From positions 8,983,001 to 9,047,000 of the forward strand of contig NC_017249.1 in assembly GCF_000284375.1 (NCBI RefSeq): a stretch of 64,000 bases of DNA. Reading direction: 5' to 3'. Every line of letters begins with the position of its first letter. Within the stretch, counting starts at the first letter, position 1. This DNA is from Bradyrhizobium japonicum USDA 6. GTDB taxonomy: Bacteria > Pseudomonadota > Alphaproteobacteria > Rhizobiales > Xanthobacteraceae. Shown piece by piece: positions 36,529 through 45,280 of the stretch. Below the pieces are notes generated by a model. That model was not told where the DNA came from, ran no database searches, and saw only the letters and a list, made by a program, of their open reading frames with translations. Made by a program: the position numbers and the translations under genes.

Positions 36529-37371
36529 TTACTGCGTCGGGCCGGCCGCGGAGGCGAAAGTGCTGGTGCCGCCGCTCGCAAATTTCTTCTTCGCCGTCTC
36601 GACCCAGGAGGCGAATTCCTGGTCCTCCACCACGCGAATCGCGATCGGCATGAAGGCGTGGTCCTTGCCGCAGAGCTCCGAGCATTGGCCATAGAACATG
36701 CCGGTCTTGGTGGCCTTGAACCAGGTCTCGTTCAGCCGCCCCGGAATGGCGTCGATCTTGACGCCGAAAGCCGGCAGCGCGAAGGCGTGGATGACGTCTG
36801 CGCCGGTAACCTGGACACGAACCACCTTGTTCACCGGCACGACCATCTCATTGTCGACACCGAGCAGCCGGGGCTGCTTGTCCTGGGCCATCAGCGAGTC
36901 GAACTCGAACTTGCCGTTATCCGGATAGGCATAGGACCAATACCACTGCTTGCCGGTCGCCTTGATGGTGATATCCGCCTTCGGCACATCGAGCTCAAGG
37001 AACAGCAGGCGGAACGACGGCACCGAGATACCGACCAGGATCAGCACCGGAATGAGCGTCCACGCCACCTCGATCAGCGTGTTGTGGGTGGTCCGCGACG
37101 GCACCGGATTGGCCTTCGCGTTGAACTTCATGACCACGATCACCAGCAACGCCAGAACGAAAAGCGTGATCAGCGTGATCAGCACGAACAGGAAGTTGTG
37201 GAACCAGACGATGTTGTCCATCACCGGGGAGGCGGATTGCTGAAGCGTCCACTCCCACGGCGCCGGCTGCCCGAGCTCGGCGGCGAATGTCGCACCGCCC
37301 GTCGCCAGCGTCAGACCCGCCACGGCCAATCCCAGCAAGTGTCGGCCGACCCGGCCCATCGACATCCTCAT
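36529..37371 (-). CDS. ctaC: Cytochrome c oxidase subunit II
   Basis: This 280-residue protein has a signal or first helix (about 1-30), then two helices (55-75 and 95-115). The periplasmic CuA domain has the ligand segment YGQCSELCGKDHAFMP plus upstream HAF (DVIHAFALPAFG). TGKQWYWSYAYPD is the aromatic electron-entry region. It accepts electrons from cytochrome c. It is the first gene of the oxidase operon, with 446 bp of upstream intergenic sequence. Confidence 0.97.
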   Translation of the reverse strand: MRMSMGRVGRHLLGLAVAGLTLATGGATFAAELGQPAPWEWTLQQSASPVMDNIVWFHNFLFVLITLITLFVLALLVIVVMKFNAKANPVPSRTTHNTLIEVAWTLIPVLILVGISVPSFRLLFLELDVPKADITIKATGKQWYWSYAYPDNGKFEFDSLMAQDKQPRLLGVDNEMVVPVNKVVRVQVTGADVIHAFALPAFGVKIDAIPGRLNETWFKATKTGMFYGQCSELCGKDHAFMPIAIRVVEDQEFASWVETAKKKFASGGTSTFASAAGPTQ

Positions 37372-37817
37372 GCCGTCGCGCTCCCCTTACGAAATCACCC
37401 CAAGTGCGTTCCCCTATTTTTGGGAAACGCTTATTCGATCCGCCCGTCTGACAAACCGCCGCGCAAGAATACCTCTAAGAGGAATCAGGGCCAGATCGTG
37501 AGAACGCCGAAATCAAGCCTCTCAAACCATAATTCTTGATCTATCGCAATGCAGTCTTGAGCCCCGTCTGTCAGCCATCACCCGCAAGATATTTCCTAGT
37601 AACATCAGAGAAAAATACCGTTTCCCGGGATGCCGCGGCTTGACAGCGGAATTGCCCGCGGTAGGCACTTGCAGACAGCCGCGCAGGAACCTGATTCGTG
37701 CGGGCGATGGCGGTGTGGGCGGCGCGGAATTTGCTTGCGAATCGCCTTCAAGACGCCGTCATTCCCGTATCAGTCCGCCAGGCGCGAGCGACCCAGGCGA
37801 ACAGAGGGACCGACCCG
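37372..37817. other. 446-bp divergent region between ctaC and the IalB-like gene
   Basis: No gene is supported. The region is AT-richer near ctaC. TTGACA at 37640-37645 resembles a -35 box on the plus strand, but the -10 at 17 bp (AGGCAC) is poor. No FixK box was found, in line with an aerobic oxidase. An AGAGGGACCGACCCG leader precedes the plus-strand start at 37818. Confidence 0.4.
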
Positions 37818-38363
37818 ATGGGGTTTTCGAGAGGCATGACAAGGCGGGCTAAAAGGCAGGCGAGCGGCCTCACGATGCTGGCTGCCCTCCTGGCCGCGGT
37901 CGTCGTCATGGCGCTGCCGGGCCTCGCCCATGCGCAGGGCGCGGTGCGCTCCGTCCATGGCGACTGGCAGATCCGCTGCGACACCCCGCCGGGCGCCCAG
38001 ACCGAGCAATGCGCCCTGATCCAGAGCGTGGTGGCCGAAGACCGCTCCAATGCCGGCCTCACCGTGATCGTGCTCAAGACCGCCGACCAGAAGAGCCGGT
38101 TGATGCGGGTGGTGGCACCGCTCGGTGTGCTGCTGCCCTCCGGCCTCGGGCTGAAGCTCGACAACCAGGACGTCGGCCGCGCCGGCTTCGTCCGCTGCCT
38201 GCCCAATGGCTGCGTCGCCGAGGTCGTCATGGACGACAAGCTGCTCGGCCAGCTCCGCACCGCCAAGACCGCGACCTTCATCATCTTCGAGACCCCGGAA
38301 GAAGGCATCGGCTTCCCGCTCAGCCTGAACGGGCTCGGCGAGGGCTATGACAAGCTGCCGTAG
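37818..38363 (+). CDS. IalB-like invasion-associated-locus B family protein
   Basis: This 181-residue exported protein has a signal sequence (about 13-43, ending GLAHAQG). The mature domain follows the IalB pattern: VHGDWQIRCDTPPGAQTEQCALIQSVVAED, LLPSGLGLKLDNQDVGRAGFVRCLPNGCVAEVVMDDKLLGQLR and EEGIGFPLSLNGLGEGYDKL. Family members of Bartonella affect erythrocyte invasion; in soil rhizobia the role is unknown. GAGGGA lies upstream of ATG 37818. It is divergent from ctaC. Confidence 0.88.
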   Translation: MGFSRGMTRRAKRQASGLTMLAALLAAVVVMALPGLAHAQGAVRSVHGDWQIRCDTPPGAQTEQCALIQSVVAEDRSNAGLTVIVLKTADQKSRLMRVVAPLGVLLPSGLGLKLDNQDVGRAGFVRCLPNGCVAEVVMDDKLLGQLRTAKTATFIIFETPEEGIGFPLSLNGLGEGYDKLP

Positions 38364-38483
38364 AGCGGCAGGCGCGTCCGCGCGCCGCGAATCCTATCGT
38401 TTCGTAATGTGGCACCTGGCACCCTCGCGGAACCGCCGGGAAACCATTATCTTGCCCTAGATCTACCGATAATGGACGCACCC

Positions 38484-39911
38484 ATGACCAATCCAGCCAC
38501 CACCTCCCTGCTCGACCGCGCCAATCTCGACCGCGACCAGGTCCGCAACGAGGTCGCACGCGGGCTTGCCGGTGCCGACGACGGCGAATTGTTCCTGGAA
38601 TACAGCCAGACCGAAGCGCTGATGTTCGACAATGGGCGGCTGAAGCAGGCGACCTATGACACCTCGCAGGGCTTTGGCCTGCGCGCCGTCAAGGACGACG
38701 CGGTCGGCTATGCTCATTCCTCCGACGTGTCGCTGCCGGCGCTGATTCGCGCCGCCGACGCGGTCGCTGCGGTGCGCGGCGGCTATTCGGGCAGCTTTGC
38801 GGCCCCGCCGGCGCATACCAACGTGCGGCTTTATAGTGACGACAATCCGCTGGATGCGCCGGGCTTCGAGACCAAGGTGAAGCTGCTCGCCGAGATCGAC
38901 GCCTATCTGCGCGACAAGGATCCGCGGGTGCGGCAGGTCAGCGTCAGCCTGGGGGCGACCTGGCAGGTCGTCGAGATCCTGCGGCCCGACGGCGAAAGCT
39001 ATCGCGACATCCGTCCGCTGGTGCGCGTCAATGTCTCCGTCGTCGCCGGTCAGGGCGACCGCCAGGAGAGCGGCAGCAAGGGTTATGGCGGCCGCGCCGG
39101 CTATGCCGAATTCATCGAGACAAAGTCCTGGCGCGATGCCGCCGACGGCGCGTTGCGCGAAGCCCTGGTCAATCTGGAATCGATCCCCGCCCCCGCCGGC
39201 GAGATGGACGTCGTGCTTGGGGCCGGCTGGCCCGGCGTGATGCTGCATGAGGCGGTCGGCCACGGCCTCGAAGGCGATTTCAACCGCAAGAAGACGTCGG
39301 CCTTTGCCGGCCTGATGGGCCAGCAGGTCGCGGCCAAGGGCGTCACCGTGGTCGACGACGGCACCATTGCCTCGCGCCGCGGCTCGCTGTCGATCGACGA
39401 CGAGGGCACGCCGACCAACCGCACCGTGCTGATCGAGGACGGCATCCTCGTCGGCTACATGCAGGACCGCCAGAACGCGCGCCTGATGAACATGAAGCCG
39501 ACCGGCAACGGCCGCCGCCAGGGCTACGCTCATGTGCCGATGCCGCGCATGACCAACACCTACATGCTCGCGGGCGACCGCGACCCGGCCGAGATCCTCG
39601 CGTCCGTGAAGAACGGCGTCTTCGCCGCGAATTTCGGCGGCGGCCAGGTCGACATCACCTCGGGCAAATACGTGTTCCAGTGCACCGAGGCCTACAAGAT
39701 CGAGAACGGCAAGATCGGCGCGCCGCTGAAGGGCGCCATGCTGATCGGCAACGGACCGACCGATTTGCACCGCATCCGCATGATCGGCAACGATCTCGCG
39801 CTGGACACCGGCATCGGCACGTGCGGCAAGAACGGTCAGGGCGTGCCCGTCGGCGTCGGCCAGCCGTCGCTTCTGATGGAACGTATTACTGTAGGTGGAA
39901 CGGGCGCATGA
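38484..39911 (+). CDS. tldD: TldD-type metalloprotease
   Basis: This 475-residue protein is the catalytic subunit of the TldD/TldE complex, which trims peptides and antitoxins in the cytoplasm. The zinc motif is H255-E-A-V-G-H260 in VMLHEAVGHGLEGDF, with downstream Cys in KYVFQCTEAYKI. I chose ATG 38484 (MTNPATTSLLDRA) because GGAC lies upstream; ATG 38472 would add four residues. It overlaps the lepB start by ATGA (39908-39911). No tldE partner is in view. Confidence 0.95.
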   Translation: MTNPATTSLLDRANLDRDQVRNEVARGLAGADDGELFLEYSQTEALMFDNGRLKQATYDTSQGFGLRAVKDDAVGYAHSSDVSLPALIRAADAVAAVRGGYSGSFAAPPAHTNVRLYSDDNPLDAPGFETKVKLLAEIDAYLRDKDPRVRQVSVSLGATWQVVEILRPDGESYRDIRPLVRVNVSVVAGQGDRQESGSKGYGGRAGYAEFIETKSWRDAADGALREALVNLESIPAPAGEMDVVLGAGWPGVMLHEAVGHGLEGDFNRKKTSAFAGLMGQQVAAKGVTVVDDGTIASRRGSLSIDDEGTPTNRTVLIEDGILVGYMQDRQNARLMNMKPTGNGRRQGYAHVPMPRMTNTYMLAGDRDPAEILASVKNGVFAANFGGGQVDITSGKYVFQCTEAYKIENGKIGAPLKGAMLIGNGPTDLHRIRMIGNDLALDTGIGTCGKNGQGVPVGVGQPSLLMERITVGGTGA

Positions 39912-40684
39912 GCGTTGAGAAGGTAACTGTCCCCGCCAAGCGGAAGAGCGGCGGCTGGGCTGGTCAGCTGATGCAGCTCGCCGGCATCGTCGCCGCCGTG
40001 TTCATCGCCAAGGGCGCGCTCGCCGAGCCGTTCTACGTGCCGTCGGGTTCGATGGAGCCGACGCTCCTGATCGGCGATGCGCTGCTCGCCTCGAAATTCC
40101 CCTATGGCTACGGCACCTCGTCGCTGCCGATCCAGATCAACCTGCCCGAAAGCGGCCGCGTCTTCGCGGAAACGCCGAAGCAAGGCGACGTCGTCGTATT
40201 TCGCTGGCCCGGCGATCGGTCGCAGGCCTGGGTCAAGCGCGTCGTGGGCCTGCCCGGCGACCGCATCCAGATGCGGCAGGGCCAGCTCTTCATCAACGAC
40301 CGTCCCGCCGAGCTGAAGCCTGATGGTGTCGGCGCCGCCGAGGACGACAATGGCGGCAGCGAGCCGGCCTACCGCTATATCGAGACCCTGCCGAACGGCG
40401 TGTCGCATCTGATCTTCAAGATGCGCGACAACGGCCCGCTCGACAACACGCCGGAAGTGACGGTGCCGCCCGGCCACCTCTTCGTGCTCGGCGACAACCG
40501 CGACAATTCCGCGGACAGCCGCGTGCCCTTGCGCTCCGGCGGCGTCGGCCTGCTGCCGATCGACAATCTGGTCGGACGCGCGGATGCCGTGCTCGGCTCC
40601 TGGGACCTCGGCATGCGCGGCCAGCCGGTGTGGACCTGGCTCTCCGGCTTCCGGCTCGCGCGGTTCTTCACCGCCGTGCACTGA
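39908..40684 (+). CDS. lepB: Signal peptidase I
   Basis: This 258-residue inner-membrane protease removes Sec signal peptides (EC 3.4.21.89). One helix (about 19-38) precedes the catalytic Ser S48 in PSGSMEPTLLIGD and Lys K110 in WVKRVVGLPGDRIQ. The box FVLGDNRDNSADSR completes the family motifs. It is translationally coupled to tldD. A shorter gap of 23 bp separates it from the YjbR gene. Confidence 0.95.
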   Translation: MSVEKVTVPAKRKSGGWAGQLMQLAGIVAAVFIAKGALAEPFYVPSGSMEPTLLIGDALLASKFPYGYGTSSLPIQINLPESGRVFAETPKQGDVVVFRWPGDRSQAWVKRVVGLPGDRIQMRQGQLFINDRPAELKPDGVGAAEDDNGGSEPAYRYIETLPNGVSHLIFKMRDNGPLDNTPEVTVPPGHLFVLGDNRDNSADSRVPLRSGGVGLLPIDNLVGRADAVLGSWDLGMRGQPVWTWLSGFRLARFFTAVH

Positions 40685-40707
40685 GCCGGTCCCAAGGTCT
40701 TGATCAA

Positions 40708-41049
40708 ATGACCTTCGACGACGTCAGAAAATTTGCGCTGACGTGGCCGGAGGTCGAGGACGGCACCTCCTACGGCACGCCCGCGCTGAAAGTGCGCAAG
40801 AAGATGCTGGTGCGTCTGAAGGAGGACGGCGACAGTCTCGTGATGCCTGACGTCCCCATCGACGAGCGCACCATGCTGGTCGAGAGCCCGCCAGGGATCT
40901 TCTATTTCACCGATCACTATGCCGACTATCCAATCGTGCTGATCCGCCTGTCCAGGGCGAAGCGCGCGATGGTCGAGCCGTTCCTGCGGCGGCGCTGGCG
41001 CGGCCTTGCCTCGAAAGCAGCGCGCGCCGCATTCGATGCCGGCGCGTGA
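40708..41049 (+). CDS. MmcQ/YjbR-like protein
   Basis: This 113-residue protein has the YjbR/DUF419 pattern: FALTWPEVEDGTSYGTPALKVRKKMLVRLKEDGDSLVM near the start, and YPIVLIRLSRAKRAMVEPFLRRRWRGLAS at the end. The family adopts a CyaY-like fold and may bind DNA; the function is not known. ATG 40708 follows 23 bp after lepB. The next gene starts 3 bp after its stop. Confidence 0.88.
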   Translation: MTFDDVRKFALTWPEVEDGTSYGTPALKVRKKMLVRLKEDGDSLVMPDVPIDERTMLVESPPGIFYFTDHYADYPIVLIRLSRAKRAMVEPFLRRRWRGLASKAARAAFDAGA

Positions 41050-41052
41050 GCG

Positions 41053-41628
41053 ATGGCCGCGATGGATCGCGACCGCTTCCTCGCGCTGGCGCTGAAGAAC
41101 CCGGTCAACGTTGCGATCATCGACGAGCTCGCCTCGCTCGCACTGCCCGATGCGTTGCTGGTGTCGGGATGTCTGGTGCAGACGGCGTGGAACGTGCTCA
41201 CCGGCCGAGCGGTCGATCACGGCATCGCCGATTACGACGTGTTCTATTTCGACCCTGACACGTCATGGGAAGCGGAGGATGCGGTAATCCGCATGCTGCA
41301 AGCGCGGCTCGGACACCTCGGCGTGAAGATCGAGATCCGAAACCAGGCGCGCGTGCACCTGTGGTACCCCGGCAAGCACGGCCTGCCCTACCCGCCCCTG
41401 ACCTGCTCGACAGACGGCATCGACCGCTTCCTCACGCAGAACACGCAAGTTGGGGTGAGACGCGCCAGCGGCGGATTTGAGGTCTACGCACCGCACGGCT
41501 TCGACGACATCGCGGGGCTGGTCGCGCGGCCCAACCCGGGGGCGAATTTCTCAGCAGCGAGTTACGCGGTGAAGGCCGCGCGATGGAAGGCGCTGTGGCC
41601 GGAGCTCACCGTGATTGCGGCGGAGTGA
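41053..41628 (+). CDS. Nucleotidyltransferase-like protein
   Basis: This 191-residue protein resembles predicted nucleotidyltransferases of the COG3575 group. Key stretches are LLVSGCLVQTAWNVLTGR with GIADYDVFYFDPDTSWEAEDAVIRML, where DYDVFYFD may be the metal site. IEIRNQARVHLWYPGKHG follows. The substrate is unknown. It overlaps no gene but starts 3 bp after the YjbR gene, so they are probably cotranscribed. It converges with the LysR gene, which ends at once after it. Confidence 0.82.
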   Translation: MAAMDRDRFLALALKNPVNVAIIDELASLALPDALLVSGCLVQTAWNVLTGRAVDHGIADYDVFYFDPDTSWEAEDAVIRMLQARLGHLGVKIEIRNQARVHLWYPGKHGLPYPPLTCSTDGIDRFLTQNTQVGVRRASGGFEVYAPHGFDDIAGLVARPNPGANFSAASYAVKAARWKALWPELTVIAAE

Positions 41629-42492
41629 TCACGCCGCCTTCGCCTGCACATTCTCGCAGAACTCCGCGAGCCGGTCCGCAAGCCGCAGCGTTGCCGGGCT
41701 GGCGCCGGGCGAGGCCATCAGCGCCACTTCGGTCCGGTTGATCGGCTCAAAACCGTCCTTCGCCGTCAGCACGCGGTGGTCGGACTGGATCGACATCTCC
41801 GACAGGATGCTGAGGCCCATGCCGGCGGCAACCGCCGCCTGGATGCCGGCGAGACTCGATGACGAGTAGGACATGTGCCAGGCGCGGCCCGCGCTCTCCA
41901 GCGCGTGGATGGCGCCGGCGCGGTAGAGGCAGCCAGTCGGGAATCCGATCAGCGGCACCGACGACACATTGACGTCGACCGGATGGCTCTTGCTGGTGAC
42001 CCAGTGCACCCGCTCCGGCCACACCGCGATGGCACCCTTCGCGCCGGCCTCGCGCTTGAACAGCGCCAGGTCGAGCTCGCCGCGTTCGAGGTCGCGGGAC
42101 AGGTTCTTGCTCTGGTCGGCGCGCACATCGAGCCGAAGGCCCGGATGCGAGCGCGAGAACGCACCCAGCAACTTTGCGAGACGATAGGCCGCAAAATCCT
42201 CGGGGATGCCGAGCCGGATCGCGCCTTCGCTGTCGGGCTCGCGCAGCACGTCGCGCGCCTCCTCGGCGAGCGTGAGCAGCCGGCGCGCATAGGACAGCAG
42301 CCGCTCGCCGGCCTCAGTGGGGCGCACGTCCTTGCCGTCGCGATGCAAGAGCACCTGACCGACGTCTTCCTCGAGCCGCTTGATCTGCTGGCTCACGGTC
42401 GACTGCGTGCGGTGGACGCGCTCGCCGGCGCGGGTGAAGCCGCCGGCCTCGACCACCGAGACGAAGCTGCGCAGGAGCTCCAGGTCGAGCAT
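41629..42492 (-). CDS. LysR-type transcriptional regulator
   Basis: This 287-residue protein has the LysR winged helix (about 1-62: LELLRSFVSVVEAGGFTRAGERVHRTQSTVSQQIKRLEEDVG) and a periplasmic-binding-like effector domain (about 90-280). GGAGG lies 6 bp before ATG 42492; ATG 42504 is an in-frame alternative. It is divergent from the EamA transporter at 42591, its likely target, over 98 bp. The effector is unknown. Confidence 0.93.
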   Translation of the reverse strand: MLDLELLRSFVSVVEAGGFTRAGERVHRTQSTVSQQIKRLEEDVGQVLLHRDGKDVRPTEAGERLLSYARRLLTLAEEARDVLREPDSEGAIRLGIPEDFAAYRLAKLLGAFSRSHPGLRLDVRADQSKNLSRDLERGELDLALFKREAGAKGAIAVWPERVHWVTSKSHPVDVNVSSVPLIGFPTGCLYRAGAIHALESAGRAWHMSYSSSSLAGIQAAVAAGMGLSILSEMSIQSDHRVLTAKDGFEPINRTEVALMASPGASPATLRLADRLAEFCENVQAKAA

Positions 42493-42590
42493 GACCGCCT
42501 CCATTCGAAAATCCACTGATCTGAAGTTAATCATTTAATTTCCAAATAGCAAGCCATCTCCCTAGATCGAGGGCTCAGGAGAATGCCCCC
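42493..42590. promoter_or_regulatory. Divergent lysR/eamA control region
   Basis: This 98-bp AT-rich gap contains AAGTTAATCATTTAATTT (42524-42541), a nearly symmetric stretch that could be a LysR operator (T-N11-A type). No other promoter elements are clear. Confidence 0.4.
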
Positions 42591-43502
42591 ATGTCCCTCG
42601 CCACCTCGCTTCCCGCAGCCCCCAGCCGCTTCAACACGCTGCCGCTCGCCATCGGACTGTTTTGCCTGCTCTGGAGCTATGCCTTCGTCGCCGGCAAGAT
42701 CGGCGTCACCCATTGCCCGCCGCTGATCCTGCTCGCCGCGCGCTTCTCGCTTGCCGGCATTTTGATCCTCGGCGCCACGCTGATCCGCGGTGATGGTTGG
42801 TCATTGTCCTGGCGCGATGCCGCGATCTTCGCCGTGCTCGGCATCGCCAACAACGCGCTCTATCTCGGGCTCGGCTATACCGGCCTGCAATCGGTCTCCG
42901 CCGGCCTCGGCGGCCTGATCGTATCGGCCAATCCGGTGTTCACGGCGGCGCTCGCCGCGTTGCTGCTTGGCGAAGGCATGACCTGGCGCAAGGCAGGCGG
43001 TCTCCTGCTCGGCATCATCGGCGTGACCCTGATCGTCTGGCATCGCCTGTCGGTCGGCACCGACTCCCTGCACGGCATCGTCTTCACCCTGGCCTCGCTC
43101 GCCTCCATCGTCGCCGGCACGATTCTGTTCAAGCTGCTCGCGCCGAGGGGAAGTCTGTGGATCGGCAACGGCGTGCAGAACCTCGCCGCCGGCATCGTGC
43201 TGACGCCGGTCGCGTTCACCTTTGCCGACGTCGGCGCAATCGATTTCACCCCGGGCCTGGTCGGCGCCTTCGCGTTCCTTGTGCTCGGCGGCTCGATCCT
43301 CGCCTACTGGCTCTGGTTTCATCTCCTGAAAGTGTGTGGCGCGACGGCTGCGAGTGCCTATCATTTCCTCATGCCTCCGCTCGGCATGCTGTTCGCCTAC
43401 ATCGTGCTCGGCGAGCATGTCGAGGCCCGCGACCTGCTCGGCATCATCCCGGTCGCGCTCGGCATTTACCTGGTGACGCGCCCCGCAAAGCCCGTCGCGT
43501 AA
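42591..43502 (+). CDS. DMT superfamily (EamA) exporter
   Basis: This 303-residue protein has ten helices as two EamA repeats (about 15-150 and 160-295). Landmarks are LPLAIGLFCLLWSYAFVAGKIG, LIVSANPVFTAALAALLLGEGM and the second-half YHFLMPPLGMLFAYIVLGEHVE. EamA proteins export amino acids, purines or toxic metabolites. The divergent LysR gene suggests inducible expression. Confidence 0.93.
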   Translation: MSLATSLPAAPSRFNTLPLAIGLFCLLWSYAFVAGKIGVTHCPPLILLAARFSLAGILILGATLIRGDGWSLSWRDAAIFAVLGIANNALYLGLGYTGLQSVSAGLGGLIVSANPVFTAALAALLLGEGMTWRKAGGLLLGIIGVTLIVWHRLSVGTDSLHGIVFTLASLASIVAGTILFKLLAPRGSLWIGNGVQNLAAGIVLTPVAFTFADVGAIDFTPGLVGAFAFLVLGGSILAYWLWFHLLKVCGATAASAYHFLMPPLGMLFAYIVLGEHVEARDLLGIIPVALGIYLVTRPAKPVA

Positions 43503-43515
43503 GAGGAGCTTTCTC

Positions 43516-44289
43516 ATGCCCATTTCCATCACCCTGATCGGCGGCCCTACCGCGCTGATCGAGATCGACGGCTTTCGCCTGCTCACCGATCCAACCTTCG
43601 ATGCGCCGGGCGCCTATCAGCTGCCGCATGTGACGCTGGAAAAGACGATCGGGCCGGCCGTGAGGGCCGACGCGATCGGCCCGATCGATGCCGTCCTGCT
43701 CAGCCACGACCAGCACTCCGACAATCTCGACAATTCCGGCCGCGCGTATCTCAAACACGCAAAGCGCGTGCTGACGACCGAGGCCGGCGCAAAACGACTG
43801 GGCGGCCATGTCGAGGGCCTCGCGCCCTGGGCGACCTCGCATCTGAAGGACCGTGACGGCAACACGCTGACGATCACCGCGACGCCCGCGCGCCACGGCC
43901 CGGCCGGCATCGAGCCGCTGTCGGGCGACGTGATCGGCTTCGTGGTGTCCTCGAGCCGGACGGATACGAGCGACGTCTACATCAGCGGCGACACCACCTG
44001 GTTCGACGGTGTCGCCGAGGTCGCGCGCCGTTTCAAATGCGGCGTGGTGCTGCCATTCGCGGGCGCGGCGCAAACGCGCGGGCCGTTCCATCTCACCATG
44101 GACACCAACGACACCATCGAGACGGCGCGCGCCTTTCCACATGCGATGATCGTGCCGGTGCACACCGAAGGCTGGGCGCATTTCCGCCAGAACAGCGAGG
44201 ATCTGCGCAAGACCTTTGATGTGCTCGGCTTCGGGACCCGGTTGCGATTGCTGGTGCCGGGCGTGCCGACGGTGGTTGAGGCGCCGTGA
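43516..44289 (+). CDS. Metallo-beta-lactamase-fold hydrolase (UlaG-like)
   Basis: This 257-residue protein has the MBL fold. The metal site DAVLLSHDQHSDNLD replaces the canonical HxHxDH by HDQHSD, and further His/Asp occur in ATPARHGPAG, YISGDTTW and VPVHTEGWAH. The closest known group is UlaG-like lactonases. The substrate is unknown. GAGGAG lies upstream of ATG 43516. It lies 13 bp after the EamA exporter gene, so the two may be cotranscribed. Confidence 0.88.
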   Translation: MPISITLIGGPTALIEIDGFRLLTDPTFDAPGAYQLPHVTLEKTIGPAVRADAIGPIDAVLLSHDQHSDNLDNSGRAYLKHAKRVLTTEAGAKRLGGHVEGLAPWATSHLKDRDGNTLTITATPARHGPAGIEPLSGDVIGFVVSSSRTDTSDVYISGDTTWFDGVAEVARRFKCGVVLPFAGAAQTRGPFHLTMDTNDTIETARAFPHAMIVPVHTEGWAHFRQNSEDLRKTFDVLGFGTRLRLLVPGVPTVVEAP

Positions 44290-44299
44290 GCCTCAGCTG

Positions 44300-44480
44300 T
44301 CATGCCCCGGCTTGCCGCCTTCGCTAAAGCTTCGGCGGCCGAGCACCCCTGTGGCCCCGGCGTAGCCTTGGCGGAGCCGGGACCGGGGCATCCAGTACGC
44401 CGCGGCGGCGAGAGCGAGCTATTCGACGAAGGCCTCTGGAATACTGGATCGCCCGGTCGAGTCGGGCGATGACGGGAGGA
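44300..44480. repeat. Dispersed palindromic repeat, copy 2 (CCAGTA type)
   Basis: This block contains GTCATGCCCCGGCTTGCCGCC, TTCGCTAAAGCTTCGGCGG, GGCGTAGCCTTGGCGGAGCC, CGGGGCATCCAGTACGCCGC, CTCTGGAATACTGGATCGCC and CGGGCGATGAC. The same pieces in other order occur at 23285 and 46388. It fills the convergent gap between the hydrolase and TIGR02186 genes. Confidence 0.7.
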
Positions 44481-44509
44481 GAGAGAGGTGCTCCTCGCAA
44501 TGACGGACG

Positions 44510-45280
44510 CTAATCCTTCCGAAACACGATCGACGCCATCCACCCCGTCATCAGGGCCATCGCGGCCGTAGCGAGACCGTAGATCAGCCCGTGCTGCCGC
44601 GCGCTCGTCGCGACGAACTGCTCGAAGCCCACCTTGACGATCTCGAACGCGGTCTCGGTCTTGGTGACCAACGCGCCGTTGGCGAACAGCTTGATTTCCA
44701 CCTCATAGGTGCCGATCGGCACCTCCTCCGGCAGTGGAATGCCGGTGCGGAACAGCGTCGGTGTCAGGAACGTCACTGCGCTCGGGTCCTCGCGATAGAG
44801 ACCTTTCTGGGTTCGCAGGCGGATGAAGGCCGAGCGGAACGCATCGTTCGGCACCACGTCGGCATAGTCGCCGCTGACCCGTTGGGTCAGCAGCACGTTG
44901 TTGAGCCCGATCTGCTGCCGCCGCGCGATCTCGGGCGAGGTGATGATATCGAACGGGCGGTTGGCGAACAGCGCGAGATAGCTCGGCACCGCCAGGAACT
45001 GCCGGTAGTCGGTGTTGATCCAGATTCCGAAGGTGCGCTCCTTGCGCCGCGTCACCATGTCGGCGCGCGGGCCCATCACGGTGACGACGAGGTCGTAGCT
45101 CTTGCGGTCCGCAGGCGTGGAGGCGTCCTTCTCGACCGAGCCGAACAGCACCAGTTCTTCGCCGGAATAGTTCGGCGTCACGGTGACGCGATGGTTGGAG
45201 ACCGACACGATCAGTCGCTCGGCACGCGCGGCTGAGCCGAGCAGCAGGACGAGAATGACTGCGAGAGCTGCGCGCATCAT
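44510..45280 (-). CDS. TIGR02186-type exported protein
   Basis: This 256-residue protein has a Sec signal (1-20, ending ARA), a long beta-rich periplasmic domain and a C-terminal helix (about 232-250). Features are VSNHRVTVTPNYSGEELVLFGSVE and DLVVTVMGPRADMVTRRKERTFGIWINTD near residue 70-95. This matches the TIGR02186 family, found next to TauE/SafE permeases in alphaproteobacteria. No activity is known. Its ATG overlaps the permease stop by ATGA (45277-45280). Confidence 0.87.
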   Translation of the reverse strand: MMRAALAVILVLLLGSAARAERLIVSVSNHRVTVTPNYSGEELVLFGSVEKDASTPADRKSYDLVVTVMGPRADMVTRRKERTFGIWINTDYRQFLAVPSYLALFANRPFDIITSPEIARRQQIGLNNVLLTQRVSGDYADVVPNDAFRSAFIRLRTQKGLYREDPSAVTFLTPTLFRTGIPLPEEVPIGTYEVEIKLFANGALVTKTETAFEIVKVGFEQFVATSARQHGLIYGLATAAMALMTGWMASIVFRKD